This document shows, piece after piece, positions 36,166 to 45,360 of a stretch of DNA of 64,000 bases. The position numbers and the translations under genes are program-made. The DNA is from an uncultured Bacteroidota bacterium (GTDB lineage Bacteria > Bacteroidota > Bacteroidia > Flavobacteriales > Flavobacteriaceae): the NCBI GenBank assembly GCA_902586905.1, contig CACIJH010000002.1, positions 61,849-125,848 of the forward strand, read 5' to 3'. Each line of letters begins with the position of its first letter. Within the stretch, counting starts at the first letter, position 1. The notes under the pieces are model-generated. The model had not been told where the DNA came from, searched no databases, and saw only the letters and a program-made list of their open reading frames with translations.

Positions 36166-37080
36166 ATGTTTTTGGAAAATGCATTTATCGGAAAAACAGA
36201 ACCACTACGTTATATTGGAGGTACATTTATCGTCATCATTGCCTACTTTATCGCATCTATCCCCTTTGGCGTTGCGATCATGATGGAGCTCGGTGCTGAA
36301 AATGTTGCTGGGATGTCAGAGACTGAAATGCTTTCAATTCTCGATCCAAACACCACTCTTTTCTACATTCTTTTGCCTTTTGCAGCTGCTTTTTTTATGC
36401 TGCTCTTGGTTGTTCGCTATATCCATAACCTACCCATAAAATTTCTAGTCACAAGTCGCAATTCTTTCGATTGGAAACGTGTGTTTTTTTCATTTGGACT
36501 TATTGCAGCATTGGCAACGATCTCAGTTATAGTGGATCAATACACCTCGCCAGAAGACTATGTTTGGAACTATGACCCCAACAAGTTTTGGGGCCTTGTT
36601 CTCATCGCAGTGATCATGATACCACTGCAAACAACTGCCGAGGAGTTGCTCATGAGAGGTTATTTATTTCAGGGAATAGGGGTTGCCTTTAGAAATCGTC
36701 TTGCTCCGTTGTTGATTACATCCATATCATTTGGACTTCTTCACGCTTTCAACCCCGAGGTTGAAAAATTGGGTAATGGACTCATTTTAGCATATATCAT
36801 AACTGGTCTGTTTGTAGGTATGATTACACTGCTCGACGAAGGTTTAGAGCTTTCTATTGGCTTCCATGCTGCTAATAATCTGATTATTGCTTTACTCGTC
36901 ACTGCTGACTGGACAGCTTTCCAAACAAACTCTATTTACAAAGATGTTTCAGACCCTGTTTTAGTTGAATTTATTGTTATGCCCTTGATTCTCTATGGCT
37001 TGGTGCTGTTTATTTTTTCTAGGAAATACAAATGGCATTCTTGGACATCCAAACTCGCTGGTCCTGTTACAAAAGAATGA
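36166..37080 (+). CDS. CPBP-family intramembrane glutamic endopeptidase
   Basis: This is an Rce1/Abi-type membrane protein of 304 residues with about eight helices. Motif 1 is EELLMRGYLFQGI (the EExxxR catalytic pair and general base), motif 2 is FGLLHAFN and motif 3 is GFHAANN. CPBP proteins include prenyl-protein-type proteases and bacteriocin immunity proteins. Here it is wedged between menC and menE with a 4-base overlap to menE, so it is co-translated with menaquinone genes. A link to prenyl-lipid metabolism is tempting but unproven. Confidence 0.88.
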   Translation: MFLENAFIGKTEPLRYIGGTFIVIIAYFIASIPFGVAIMMELGAENVAGMSETEMLSILDPNTTLFYILLPFAAAFFMLLLVVRYIHNLPIKFLVTSRNSFDWKRVFFSFGLIAALATISVIVDQYTSPEDYVWNYDPNKFWGLVLIAVIMIPLQTTAEELLMRGYLFQGIGVAFRNRLAPLLITSISFGLLHAFNPEVEKLGNGLILAYIITGLFVGMITLLDEGLELSIGFHAANNLIIALLVTADWTAFQTNSIYKDVSDPVLVEFIVMPLILYGLVLFIFSRKYKWHSWTSKLAGPVTKE

Positions 37081-38129
37081 TCATGCATGCTGATTTTCGT
37101 CTCGATGGGATTTCTTATAATCGTGACAGTCTGTTGTCCTTTTCTCATGTGCTTTGCAATGCAAAAAATGAACATCAAATCGAACTGGGTGAATTTCTCA
37201 TAGAATGGTTATCCGATAGCCCTGATATCAAACTCCAAACCAGTGGATCGACAGGAAAGCCAACTGAAATCATCGCACAAAAATCGATGTTGGCTGCCTC
37301 TGCCATGACAACCATAAACACCTTAGGACTCCTACCAACCCAAAAGGCTCTTTTATGCCTACCAATGCGCTATATCGCAGGGAAGATGATGCTGATTCGA
37401 GCGCTTTTGGCTGGCTTATGGATTGATGTTGTAAAACCCTCTTCAACCCTTAGTTCTTCTTCAAATACCTATGATTTTACTGCAATGACCCCTCATCAGT
37501 TGGAAAATTCAATTGCACATTTAGATCGTTTTAAACAAGTGATTGTAGGAGGTGCTCCTGTAGATGATCATTTGCGAAGGGCAGTGAAAGGGCACGCCAG
37601 TACAATTTACGCAACCTTCGGAATGACAGAGACTTACAGTCATATTGCTCTTCAAAACCTAAGCCGAGAAGAAGAGCATTATACTGCTGTTGCACAGGTA
37701 AAGTTTTCAAAACAAGGCGATAACTTGGTGATTCATGCCCCTCATATTGGTATTGAAAAACTCATCACGACTGACTGTGTGGATTTGATATCACCTACCA
37801 AATTTGTTTGGAAGGGGAGGAGTGATTTTGTGATTAATTCTGGGGGAATTAAACTGCATCCTGAGCAGATTGAGAAACAGCTATCATCAGTCATTTCGAC
37901 TCCTTTTTTTGTGTTTGGATTACCAGATCAACAATTGGGTGAATCCTTGTCTATTGTATTTGAAGGCCATATCCCTGATGAGGCTAAATCAATGATTTTG
38001 AAACTCGAGACACTTCGCAAATACGAGATACCAAAAAATTATTTTGTACTTTCGAAGTTCGTACGTTTAAACGGAAAAATCCAACGCAAATTAACTCTTC
38101 AATCAATCGATTTTAATGAAGTTCAATAA
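37077..38129 (+). CDS. menE: o-Succinylbenzoate-CoA ligase, compact form
   Basis: MenE adenylates o-succinylbenzoate and transfers it to CoA. It is an ANL-superfamily enzyme: the P-loop QTSGSTGKPTEI is near residue 55, then TFGMTETYSHIA, a KFVWKGRSDFVINSGG A8 hinge and the C-terminal NGKIQRK with the catalytic Lys. At 350 residues it lacks roughly the first 100 residues of the usual 450-490-residue ligase. The ATG at 37077, overlapping the CPBP stop as ATGA, replaces the track start 15 codons upstream. Confidence 0.88.
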   Translation: MIMHADFRLDGISYNRDSLLSFSHVLCNAKNEHQIELGEFLIEWLSDSPDIKLQTSGSTGKPTEIIAQKSMLAASAMTTINTLGLLPTQKALLCLPMRYIAGKMMLIRALLAGLWIDVVKPSSTLSSSSNTYDFTAMTPHQLENSIAHLDRFKQVIVGGAPVDDHLRRAVKGHASTIYATFGMTETYSHIALQNLSREEEHYTAVAQVKFSKQGDNLVIHAPHIGIEKLITTDCVDLISPTKFVWKGRSDFVINSGGIKLHPEQIEKQLSSVISTPFFVFGLPDQQLGESLSIVFEGHIPDEAKSMILKLETLRKYEIPKNYFVLSKFVRLNGKIQRKLTLQSIDFNEVQ

Positions 38130-38295
38130 AAATGTAATTTTTGCTATTGCGTCTCTGATACTAACGGTCATTGGCATCGTTATTATCCTATTGGGTGCAA
38201 TAAAGTATCCTGAATATATCTATTGGTCAAGTTTAACAGGGATTGGTTTTATCGCTGTTGGGTGGGCGTTTAATGCGCTCAAAGGAAGGGTTTAA
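38116..38295 (+). CDS. Small membrane protein, 59 residues
   Basis: This ORF is below the track's length limit. It begins [20 protein letters not shown] and ends [10 protein letters not shown]. Two hydrophobic segments ([23 protein letters not shown] and [15 protein letters not shown]) predict a two-helix inner-membrane protein with a positive N-terminus. Its ATG lies inside the end of menE (14-base overlap) and its stop overlaps the fumC stop on the other strand. It probably belongs to the men operon. No family recognised. Confidence 0.65.
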   Translation: MKFNKNVIFAIASLILTVIGIVIILLGAIKYPEYIYWSSLTGIGFIAVGWAFNALKGRV

Positions 38296-39683
38296 CCCCC
38301 AATCATATCTTCGGGGCGAACCCATTGATCAAACTCCTCAGCTGACAGATAACCTGTAGCAATCGCTGCATCGCGAAGTGATGTGCCTTCTTCATGTGCT
38401 TTTTGTGCAATCTCAGCTGCTTTGTAATATCCAATTTTTGTGTTTAAAGCTGTAACCAGCATCAACGAGTTGTCAACAAGCTTGTTGATTACATCAATAT
38501 TTGGTTTGATCCCTTGTGCACAATGCTGGTCGAAGCTCACCACTGCATCTGCGAGTAAACGAGCAGATTGTAGAAGATTGTTTGCAATGAGAGGTTTGAA
38601 TACATTTAGTTCAAAATGTCCTTGCGCACCTCCAAAGGCAACAGCAACATCATTACCAATAACCTGTGCACAAACCATAGTCAAGGCTTCACATTGGGTA
38701 GGGTTGACCTTCCCTGGCATAATTGAACTACCTGGTTCATTGGCAGGAATCGACAATTCGCCAATGCCTGAGCGTGGGCCACTTGACATCACTCGAATGT
38801 CATGTGCAATTTTGTTCAATGACACTGCAACTTGACGCAAAGCACCATGCGTTTCTACAAAAGCATCATGACTTGCCAATGCTTCAAATTTATTTGGTGC
38901 TGTGACAAATGGATGCCCTGTAAATTCAGCAATATATGATGCTACTCGTTCAGCATAACCCTTGGGAGCATTGATGCCAGTACCAACTGCAGTCCCACCC
39001 AATGCTAGTTCTGCTAGGTGAGGCAAGCTGTTTTCAATGGCTTTGATGCCATACCCAATTTGTGCAACATAGCCAGAGAACTCTTGCCCAAGACTCAGGG
39101 GGGTAGCATCCATCATATGCGTACGACCGGCTTTGATCACATTCTCAAACTCTTTCGATTTTTGAGAAAGTGTTTTTTTGAGTTGATGTAATGCTGGTAG
39201 TGTGTTTTCAACAATCAGTTTATAGGCTGCAATATGCATTCCTGTTGGAAAGGTGTCATTGGAGGACTGCGACTTGTTTACATCATCATTTGGATGCAGT
39301 GTTTTTTCGCCTTCACCCAAAGAGTGACCTGCCAACACATGGCCACGATTCGCGATTACTTCATTCACATTCATATTCGACTGCGTGCCTGAGCCTGTTT
39401 GCCATATCACAAGTGGAAATTGGTCGTCATGCTTGCCTTCGAGGATTTCATCGCACACGCGAGCAATGATGTCTCGCTTGTCATCTTCCAGCACGCCAAG
39501 TTCAGCATTGGTATATGCAGCAGCCTTTTTGAGGTACGCAAATCCATAAATCAATTCGATGGGCATTGACCCTGGATTTCCGATTTTAAAATTGTTTCTT
39601 GAACGCTCAGTTTGTGCCCCCCAATACTTGTCGGCAGGGACTTTTACAACTCCTAAAGTGTCTTTTTCGGCTCGGAATGACAT
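38292..39683 (-). CDS. fumC: Fumarate hydratase, class II
   Basis: FumC is the iron-independent TCA-cycle fumarase. The 463 residues include the substrate site blocks [33 protein letters not shown] and [17 protein letters not shown], and the superfamily signature [16 protein letters not shown] with the catalytic Ser loop. The ATG at 39683 ([11 protein letters not shown]) is chosen over the track's start 12 codons upstream, which lies in promoter-like sequence. An exact TACCTTTG box is 18 bases upstream on the minus strand. Confidence 0.95.
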   Translation of the reverse strand: MSFRAEKDTLGVVKVPADKYWGAQTERSRNNFKIGNPGSMPIELIYGFAYLKKAAAYTNAELGVLEDDKRDIIARVCDEILEGKHDDQFPLVIWQTGSGTQSNMNVNEVIANRGHVLAGHSLGEGEKTLHPNDDVNKSQSSNDTFPTGMHIAAYKLIVENTLPALHQLKKTLSQKSKEFENVIKAGRTHMMDATPLSLGQEFSGYVAQIGYGIKAIENSLPHLAELALGGTAVGTGINAPKGYAERVASYIAEFTGHPFVTAPNKFEALASHDAFVETHGALRQVAVSLNKIAHDIRVMSSGPRSGIGELSIPANEPGSSIMPGKVNPTQCEALTMVCAQVIGNDVAVAFGGAQGHFELNVFKPLIANNLLQSARLLADAVVSFDQHCAQGIKPNIDVINKLVDNSLMLVTALNTKIGYYKAAEIAQKAHEEGTSLRDAAIATGYLSAEEFDQWVRPEDMIGG

Positions 39684-39700
39684 GGAAATAAAACTTTGTA

Positions 39701-39708
39701 CAAAGGTA
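39701..39708 (-). promoter_or_regulatory. -7 box for fumC
   Basis: TACCTTTG on the minus strand matches TAnnTTTG exactly; the nearest TTG is 24 bases upstream, a little distant. It lies 18 bases before the chosen fumC ATG and within the longer track ORF, supporting the shorter start. Confidence 0.45.
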
Positions 39709-39741
39709 ACAAAAATCAAATGCTGTTTTTATCAACCTTTC

Positions 39742-39772
39742 TTGTGTGCATCAAACTTTCTAAATAAATTTG
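39742..39772 (+). promoter_or_regulatory. Promoter for the 54-residue membrane protein
   Basis: TTG (39742-39744), 20 bases, TAAATTTG (39765-39772), an exact Bacteroidota promoter with near-optimal spacing, 20 bases before the ATG at 39793. It supports this short ORF being a real gene. Confidence 0.65.
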
Positions 39773-39792
39773 CACCTAACAAACAGCATGCT

Positions 39793-39957
39793 ATGTTTAC
39801 TTTTGAACAGTATCTTGGATTTATTCTCTTTCTAACCATCCTCACAATTGGATTTTGGCTGATGATTTTCCTCATTGGTTTTGTTATTCCCTACTGGTTG
39901 AGTGGAAACCTTATCGAATGGTTTAAAGAAAGAAAAAAGGCAAAGCAATCAGAGTAG
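39793..39957 (+). CDS. Small membrane protein, 54 residues
   Basis: The track ORF starts far upstream inside antisense fumC; the real start is MFTFEQYLGF at 39793. One long hydrophobic stretch (FILFLTILTIGFWLMIFLIGFVIPYWL) is followed by an amphipathic, strongly basic tail (EWFKERKKAKQSE). A single-pass or hairpin inner-membrane microprotein with a cytoplasmic basic tail is expected. It has its own promoter and ends 2 bases before the stop of the convergent TonB receptor gene. No family recognised. Confidence 0.6.
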   Translation: MFTFEQYLGFILFLTILTIGFWLMIFLIGFVIPYWLSGNLIEWFKERKKAKQSE

Positions 39958-39958
39958 C

Positions 39959-42400
39959 CTAGAACTCAAAGTCTCCAAAACTTTCTTGCCCATACGACCC
40001 TCTTCCTCTTCGCTGTTTATTTTTATCTTGTCTAAATCGGTATGTAAACGTAATGGTATAGGTGGGCTCACGCCTTTGATATAGCCCCTCGGTTACTGCC
40101 ACAGGAGTTGTTGTTTGATAGTCGTATTTTGCTGTGTTAAACAAATCGCTAAATCTTAAGTTGATCGATGCATTATCATTTAAGATTTCTTTACTCAAGG
40201 CCAAATCTGTATATAAAAACCCTTTACTCTTCCCAAATGCTGACTCGTTTGGACCTCTGTAACGTACAGATAATTGTGACTGAATCGCAAATGGCAAACG
40301 ATAGGAGTTACTCAAATTTCCAGACCAACTGGTGTTATCATAATCATACGAGATACCCATATAACTACCTTCTTCTATGCGTTTGTAGAAGTTGACACTT
40401 GCATAGGTACGCATACCTTTGATCAGTCGTAAAGAAGTATTAAACTCGACGCCAATTTGTTCGTTTGTACCCAAATTGATTGGAAGTCGACGAATGACAG
40501 GCGTTTCGATCCCATTGACAAACACAGTTTCGTCTGTGACAATTGCAACTCGACTGACAGCATCTGTTGTTTTGCGATAATAGACAGAACTATTCAGCGT
40601 AACTTTTTTAAACTGTTTGATGTAGCCAATGTCAACCCCATTCGAATAACTAGGATCGAGTTCTGGATTTCCTTGAAAATAACTGGTTTTACTCGATCTA
40701 GACTGAAAAGGATTCAGAGTCCAAGCATTTGGACGAGAGATTCTTCGATTGTACCCTAGCGTAACGCTTGCTGTTGGATTGATTTCCCAACCCAAATTAA
40801 GCGTTGGAAAAAAATCATTATAGGTTTTATTGTTGATGGGTGCATCAGAGTCCAGCTGCTCAACTAATATGCCAGTATTTTCAAAACGCAATCCTAAGAG
40901 AAATGAAAAGGCATTGAACTTTTTACCATATTGGGTGTATAGTGCATGCACCTCTTGCTCAAAGTCAAGGGTATTTGACAGATTGGTATCGATGGTTGCA
41001 GTATTGTTTTCATCAAAGATTTTCACCTCATAATCGATAGCTCTTTTGTTGTCAGTACCTCGATATCCGGCTTCAAATTGGGTATCTTTATTTATGGGAT
41101 AAACATAATCGACTTGCACCAAACTTCGCTCTTGATTTTCTAAAGTAGTATTGATTTCGCTATCATCTGATCGCATACCATTTTCAAAAAATGATTCGAT
41201 GTCAGAAATTTCTGTTTCATCGTTGTTTTCAGTTTGGAAGGTAGCTGTTAGTTGATGTCCTTTTTCGTTAAACTTATGCTCAAAATCAATATTGAGTTGG
41301 TTGCTGTCTTCTTTATCATTTTCATTTTCAAAACGATTGGTCAGTAACACCCCATCAGTTTTATACTGCGATTGTTCGTTGATTGTTTGGTCATCCCCAT
41401 CTCGTTCGTTTGTAAAATAACTCAATGTTACAGAAGACTTTTTAGTCATTTGAAAATCCATTCCAAAATTGAGATTAAAACCCTGTCTTCTTCGATTAAA
41501 AAAGCGCTCCTCAACATATCTCTCAACCGACTCGAGAGGTGTTGTGTAATTATTGTCTTGCAAGGCACGACCTTTGTTGGTGCGATCGCTGTATCCCGAA
41601 TTGGTAAAAAAGTTAAACTTCCCTTTGCGATAGTTTAGATTTGCAGATCCATTATAGGTCTCATTTTTACCAGCAGAGAGGTTAAAAACACCATTTAGTC
41701 CTTTCAAAAACCTTTTGGCAAGAATGATGTTTATGATCCCTGTTGTTCCTTCGGCTTGATAACGAGCAGATGGCGAGGTGATTACCTCTACTTTTTCGAT
41801 TGATTCTGCTGGCAATCTTGTCAATGCTTCCACACCTCCAAACCCAATAAGACCAGATGGTTTTCCATCGACCAGTATGCGCACGTTGTTGTTGCCTCGA
41901 AGCTCTATGTTCCCATCGATATCAACAGAAACAGAAGGCACATTCTCTAAAACGTCTGACACTGTTCCCCCGCTAATAAGGTTGTTTTTGGCAACATTGT
42001 AAACTCGCTTATCCAAACGAATTTCAACCTCTGCACTTTGACCAACGAGGTCAACTCCCTCAAGAGATTCGACAGATGAAACCAAAGCAATGGCTCCTAT
42101 GTTGATGGTATTATTATAAGCTTTTAAATCAGTCGTAAGATTCTCAAAACCAATGTATTCAAACTTTAGAGTGTAGCTGTTTGGTGCTAATTTGAATTTA
42201 AAATCGCCATTGTCATCAGTAATTCCTCCATTGACTAAAACACCTTCTGCATCAAACGCTGAAACTGTAGCGTAGGGGAGAGACGTTTTACTATCAGCGT
42301 CGACAACTTTGCCACTCATCACGATTTGACGTGATTGACCATAGCTGGAGAATGAAAAGCAATAAAAGATAACTGTTAAAATAATTAACCGATGTGTCAT
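39959..42400 (-). CDS. TonB-dependent receptor-like outer-membrane beta-barrel protein
   Basis: This is an outer-membrane protein of 813 residues. After a signal peptide (MTHRLIILTVIFYCFSFSSYGQ) comes a carboxypeptidase-D-regulatory-like beta sandwich (GKVVDADSKTSLPYATVSAF). Next is a plug domain with VSDVLENVPSVSVDIDGNIELRG, NVRILVDGKPSG and SARYQAEGTTGIINIIL. The remainder is a large beta-barrel of the outer-membrane beta-barrel family 3 type. The ligand is unknown; it is not part of a SusC/SusD pair. It is the last gene of a minus-strand run prfB-HAD-receptor with a 1-base gap to the HAD gene. Confidence 0.88.
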   Translation of the reverse strand: MTHRLIILTVIFYCFSFSSYGQSRQIVMSGKVVDADSKTSLPYATVSAFDAEGVLVNGGITDDNGDFKFKLAPNSYTLKFEYIGFENLTTDLKAYNNTINIGAIALVSSVESLEGVDLVGQSAEVEIRLDKRVYNVAKNNLISGGTVSDVLENVPSVSVDIDGNIELRGNNNVRILVDGKPSGLIGFGGVEALTRLPAESIEKVEVITSPSARYQAEGTTGIINIILAKRFLKGLNGVFNLSAGKNETYNGSANLNYRKGKFNFFTNSGYSDRTNKGRALQDNNYTTPLESVERYVEERFFNRRRQGFNLNFGMDFQMTKKSSVTLSYFTNERDGDDQTINEQSQYKTDGVLLTNRFENENDKEDSNQLNIDFEHKFNEKGHQLTATFQTENNDETEISDIESFFENGMRSDDSEINTTLENQERSLVQVDYVYPINKDTQFEAGYRGTDNKRAIDYEVKIFDENNTATIDTNLSNTLDFEQEVHALYTQYGKKFNAFSFLLGLRFENTGILVEQLDSDAPINNKTYNDFFPTLNLGWEINPTASVTLGYNRRISRPNAWTLNPFQSRSSKTSYFQGNPELDPSYSNGVDIGYIKQFKKVTLNSSVYYRKTTDAVSRVAIVTDETVFVNGIETPVIRRLPINLGTNEQIGVEFNTSLRLIKGMRTYASVNFYKRIEEGSYMGISYDYDNTSWSGNLSNSYRLPFAIQSQLSVRYRGPNESAFGKSKGFLYTDLALSKEILNDNASINLRFSDLFNTAKYDYQTTTPVAVTEGLYQRREPTYTITFTYRFRQDKNKQRRGRGSYGQESFGDFEF

Positions 42401-42401
42401 G

Positions 42402-43010
42402 TTAGATATCTATTTTTAGTTTTAGTAGTTCTTTTTGTAATTGTTTGTGATTTGAAACGTGTATCCCCTCAAAGCCTAAAGCCACAGCAGCTTCGACATT
42501 ATCAGCGCGATCATCGATGAAAACGCAATCGGCTGCTTTCAATTGATACCTCTCCAATAATAGTTTATAGATAGCAGGGTCTGGTTTTTTTAGTTTTTCA
42601 TCACCTGAAACGACAATACCCTCAAACCAAGACAGGAAAGGAAATTTTTGAAGCGCAACGGGAAAAGTTTCGCCACTCCAGTTTGTAAGCGCATAAATCG
42701 AATAATCGGGCGATTGATGTAGCTTTTTCAAAATCTCTACAGTGCCAGTGAGTTCATAACCAAGCATTTGCTCCCATTCGCCATAATACATTCTGATCAG
42801 GCGTTCATGTGCTGGAAACACTGCAACTCTCTCTTCAGTTGCTTTGCTTAAGGGGTATCCGGCATCTTGATTCTCATTCCATTCCGAGGTACAAATCTCC
42901 TCGAAAAACCAATTCATTTTTTCGCGATCTCCACAAAACTCTTTCAGGAAAACATATTCAGGGTTCCAATCAATTAAAACGCCTCCGAGGTCAAATACAA
43001 TTGTTTTCAT
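42402..43010 (-). CDS. HAD-family hydrolase, YihX / haloacid-dehalogenase type
   Basis: This is a 202-residue HAD phosphatase-like protein. Motif I is [11 protein letters not shown], in which the second Asp of DxD is replaced by Gly as in the YihX and haloacid dehalogenase subgroup. Motif II is YALTNWS, the motif III Lys is in [10 protein letters not shown] and motif IV is [10 protein letters not shown] helical cap occupies residues 15-85. Small sugar-phosphates such as glucose-1-phosphate are substrates of YihX, but the substrate here is unproven. It overlaps prfB by 4 bases. Confidence 0.85.
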   Translation of the reverse strand: MKTIVFDLGGVLIDWNPEYVFLKEFCGDREKMNWFFEEICTSEWNENQDAGYPLSKATEERVAVFPAHERLIRMYYGEWEQMLGYELTGTVEILKKLHQSPDYSIYALTNWSGETFPVALQKFPFLSWFEGIVVSGDEKLKKPDPAIYKLLLERYQLKAADCVFIDDRADNVEAAVALGFEGIHVSNHKQLQKELLKLKIDI

Positions 43011-44111
43011 AAGTCATTTGATTTAGGTTGTTGATTCATCATTAAATAAGATTTGAGAAAAGGGTCTAGACCTCCGTCCAAAACAGAACTAACATCACTA
43101 GTTTCGTAGGAACTTCTCACATCTTTTATCATTTTATAGGGTTGCATCACATAGTTTCGTATCTGTGATCCCCATTCGATTTTCATTTTGCTTGCTTCAA
43201 TTGCATCTCTTGTTTTTCTTTTGTTTTGAAGCTCAATTTCATAGAGTTGTGATCGCAGCATTTGCATGGCTCTCTCTCTGTTTTCGTGTTGTGATCTTGT
43301 TTCAGAACAACTGATTTGTATGCCTGTGGGCTTGTGGGTGAGTTGCACCTTTGTTTCTACCTTATTGACGTGCTGCCCACCAGCACCACTCGAACGAGCA
43401 GTTGTGATTTGTATATCTGCAGGATTGATGTCAATTTCAATCGAGTCATCAACCAAAGGGTAAACATATACTGACGCAAAACTTGTATGTCTTTTTGCAT
43501 TGCTGTCAAATGGAGAAATCCGTACAAGCCTATGCACACCATTTTCTCCTTTGAGCCAACCAAATGCATAATCACCATTGCACTCGAGAGTAACTGTTTT
43601 GATGCCAGCAACATCACCTTCTTGCAAATTGAGTTCTCTGACTTTATAGCCATGTTTCTCTGCCCACATCATATACATTCGCATCAGCATTGATGCCCAG
43701 TCGCAACTCTCTGTGCCACCTGCACCAGCGGTAATTTGCAATACTGCAGAAAAGGAATCGCCTTCTTCGGAAAGCATGTTTTTGAATTCCAAATCTTCGA
43801 CAAAACGTTTTGTTTCAGCATATAAAGTGTTGAGTTCCTCTGTCACATCATCTCCACTTTTGGAAAATTCAAGTAACACAGATAAATCATCAATTTTTGA
43901 TGAAAGACGAGCAAGATCCTCAAGCCATTGTTTTTTGGGTTGAAGAGCACGTATATAAGTCTCTGCTGCAGTGGTATCGTCCCAAAAGTCGGGTGCAAGT
44001 GTTTTTTCCTCTTTGTTCTGAACCTCTATTGTTAGCGAATCCACGTCAAAGGGACCTCCTTAACGCATCCAGGCGATCTTTAAGCTCTGCAAATATCTCT
44101 GCTGTTAGCAT
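43007..44111 (-). CDS. prfB: Peptide chain release factor 2, expressed through a programmed +1 frameshift
   Basis: RF2 terminates at UGA and UAA. The track gives only a 345-residue ORF from a GTG at 44044. The true start is the ATG at 44111, opening a 21-codon frame ([21 protein letters not shown]) that ends at TGA (44048-44046) within AGGAGGTCCCTTTGAC. The internal Shine-Dalgarno-like AGGAGG, CTT slippery codon and TGA-C context are the canonical RF2 recoding site. Skipping the T joins this to DVDSLTIE and yields 367 residues. The GGQ motif ([10 protein letters not shown]) and the RF2-specific SPF tripeptide ([16 protein letters not shown]) are present. RF2 scarcity increases frameshifting, so the gene is autoregulated. 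Confidence 0.95.
44039..44066 (-). other. RF2 +1 programmed frameshift site
   Basis: Minus-strand AGG AGG TCC CTT TGA C: an SD-like AGGAGG three bases before CTT, followed by the in-frame TGA with a C at the fourth position. Established for Escherichia coli RF2, where SD pairing and slow UGA decoding drive a +1 slip from CUU to UUU. In a genome that rarely uses SD sequences for initiation, its preservation is notable. Confidence 0.93.
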
Positions 44112-44124
44112 CACATTTTTTTTT

Positions 44125-44132
44125 CAAATATA
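44125..44132 (-). promoter_or_regulatory. -7 box for prfB
   Basis: TATATTTG on the minus strand, exact TAnnTTTG, ending 13 bases before the corrected prfB ATG at 44111. Its position independently supports the frameshifted upstream start. Confidence 0.55.
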
Positions 44133-44238
44133 TACAATCTTAAACCCAAAATGATGAAAACAATATACATTTTGTTTTACCCTCTTTAAACAAGAGTTTA
44201 AGCCACCTCTGATTTTTCTTAAAACCATTAAAATTCTG

Positions 44239-44246
44239 TAAATTTG
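44239..44246 (+). promoter_or_regulatory. -7 box for the cysteine-synthase-like gene
   Basis: TAAATTTG, exact TAnnTTTG, 34 bases before the ATG at 44281. No TTG is found at 17-23 bases upstream; the corresponding position reads TTTTCTT. Confidence 0.4.
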
Positions 44247-44280
44247 TCCTCAAATTAAAAAAGCCCATAATTCATTACTT

Positions 44281-45327
44281 ATGACAAAAAAGGTAATAGA
44301 GGCGCACAACAGTGTATTGGACTTGGTTGGCAACACGCCAATTATAAAACTCAATAAGACTGTTGATGGCTTTTTGGGAAGCTACTATGCAAAAGCTGAA
44401 TTTGCCAACCCAGGTCACTCGAACAAAGATCGAATTGCACTACACATAATCGAAGAAGCAGAACGAAAAAACATCCTGAAACCTGGCGATACCATCATCG
44501 AAACAACTTCCGGAAACACTGGTTTTAGCATTGCGATGGCAAGTATCATCAAAGGGTATAAATGTATTTTAGCTGTTTCCTCCAAATCATCCCCAGATAA
44601 GATTGATATGCTCAGAGCAATGGGTGCCACTGTATATGTGTGCCCAGGTCATATGAAGGCCGACGACCCTCGCTCATATTATCAAGTCGCAAAACGACTG
44701 CACAGCGAAATCAAGGGATCTGTGTATATCAATCAGTACTTTAACGAATTGAATACTGATGCACATTTCCGAACCACTGGCCCTGAAATATGGGAACAAA
44801 CTGCTGGTCAGATTACCCATCTGGTGGCAGCAAGTGGAACAGGAGGTACAATTTCTGGCATTGGAAGGTTTTTGAAATCAAAAAACCCAAACATCAAAAT
44901 CATCGGAGTTGATGCCTATGGATCAGTATTAAAGAAGTTTCATGAAACATCTGAGTTTGATGAAAATGAAATATACCCTTATAGAATAGAAGGTTTAGGT
45001 AAAAACCTGATTCCTTCCACCACCCATTTTGAATACATCGATCACTTTGAAAAAGTAACAGATGAAGAGAGTGCACATACTGCAAGAGAAATCACCAAAA
45101 AAGAAGGAATTTTTGTTGGATACACATCTGGCGCAGCAATGCAAGCAACGCGACAGCTAAATCAACAACAGTTGTTTTTTGACAAAAACAGTGTTGTGGT
45201 CATTATTTTTTGTGATCATGGATCGAGGTATATGAGCAAAATTTACAGTGATCAATGGATGAAAGAACAAGGGTTTTTTGATGCAAACCATTTGCAAGAT
45301 GAAACCGCAATTGAATATATCAAATAA
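44281..45327 (+). CDS. PLP-dependent cysteine synthase / cystathionine beta-synthase family enzyme, candidate cysteate synthase
   Basis: This is a fold-type II PLP enzyme of 348 residues. The PLP Lys is in NPGHSNKDRIALHI, the substrate loop is TTSGNTGFS and the phosphate loop is AASGTGGTISGIG. EGLGKNLIPST and DDPRSYYQVAKRL resemble cystathionine beta-synthase more than CysK. The C-terminal CBS regulatory pair is absent. Cysteine synthase or CBS activity is the conservative reading. Because an alpha-oxoamine synthase follows 33 bases downstream, formation of cysteate for sulfonolipids is a reasonable alternative. Sequence alone does not decide between them. Confidence 0.8.
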   Translation: MTKKVIEAHNSVLDLVGNTPIIKLNKTVDGFLGSYYAKAEFANPGHSNKDRIALHIIEEAERKNILKPGDTIIETTSGNTGFSIAMASIIKGYKCILAVSSKSSPDKIDMLRAMGATVYVCPGHMKADDPRSYYQVAKRLHSEIKGSVYINQYFNELNTDAHFRTTGPEIWEQTAGQITHLVAASGTGGTISGIGRFLKSKNPNIKIIGVDAYGSVLKKFHETSEFDENEIYPYRIEGLGKNLIPSTTHFEYIDHFEKVTDEESAHTAREITKKEGIFVGYTSGAAMQATRQLNQQQLFFDKNSVVVIIFCDHGSRYMSKIYSDQWMKEQGFFDANHLQDETAIEYIK

Positions 45328-45360
45328 GAACACTAAATTGTATAGCTTAATAACAAAACA

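Noticed and set aside
44170-44210. Imperfect inverted repeat CTTTAAAC/GTTTAAG upstream of the cysteine-synthase-like gene
   Set aside because: The arms need a bulge, the spacer is AT-rich, and no second copy was found elsewhere; not distinguishable from chance.
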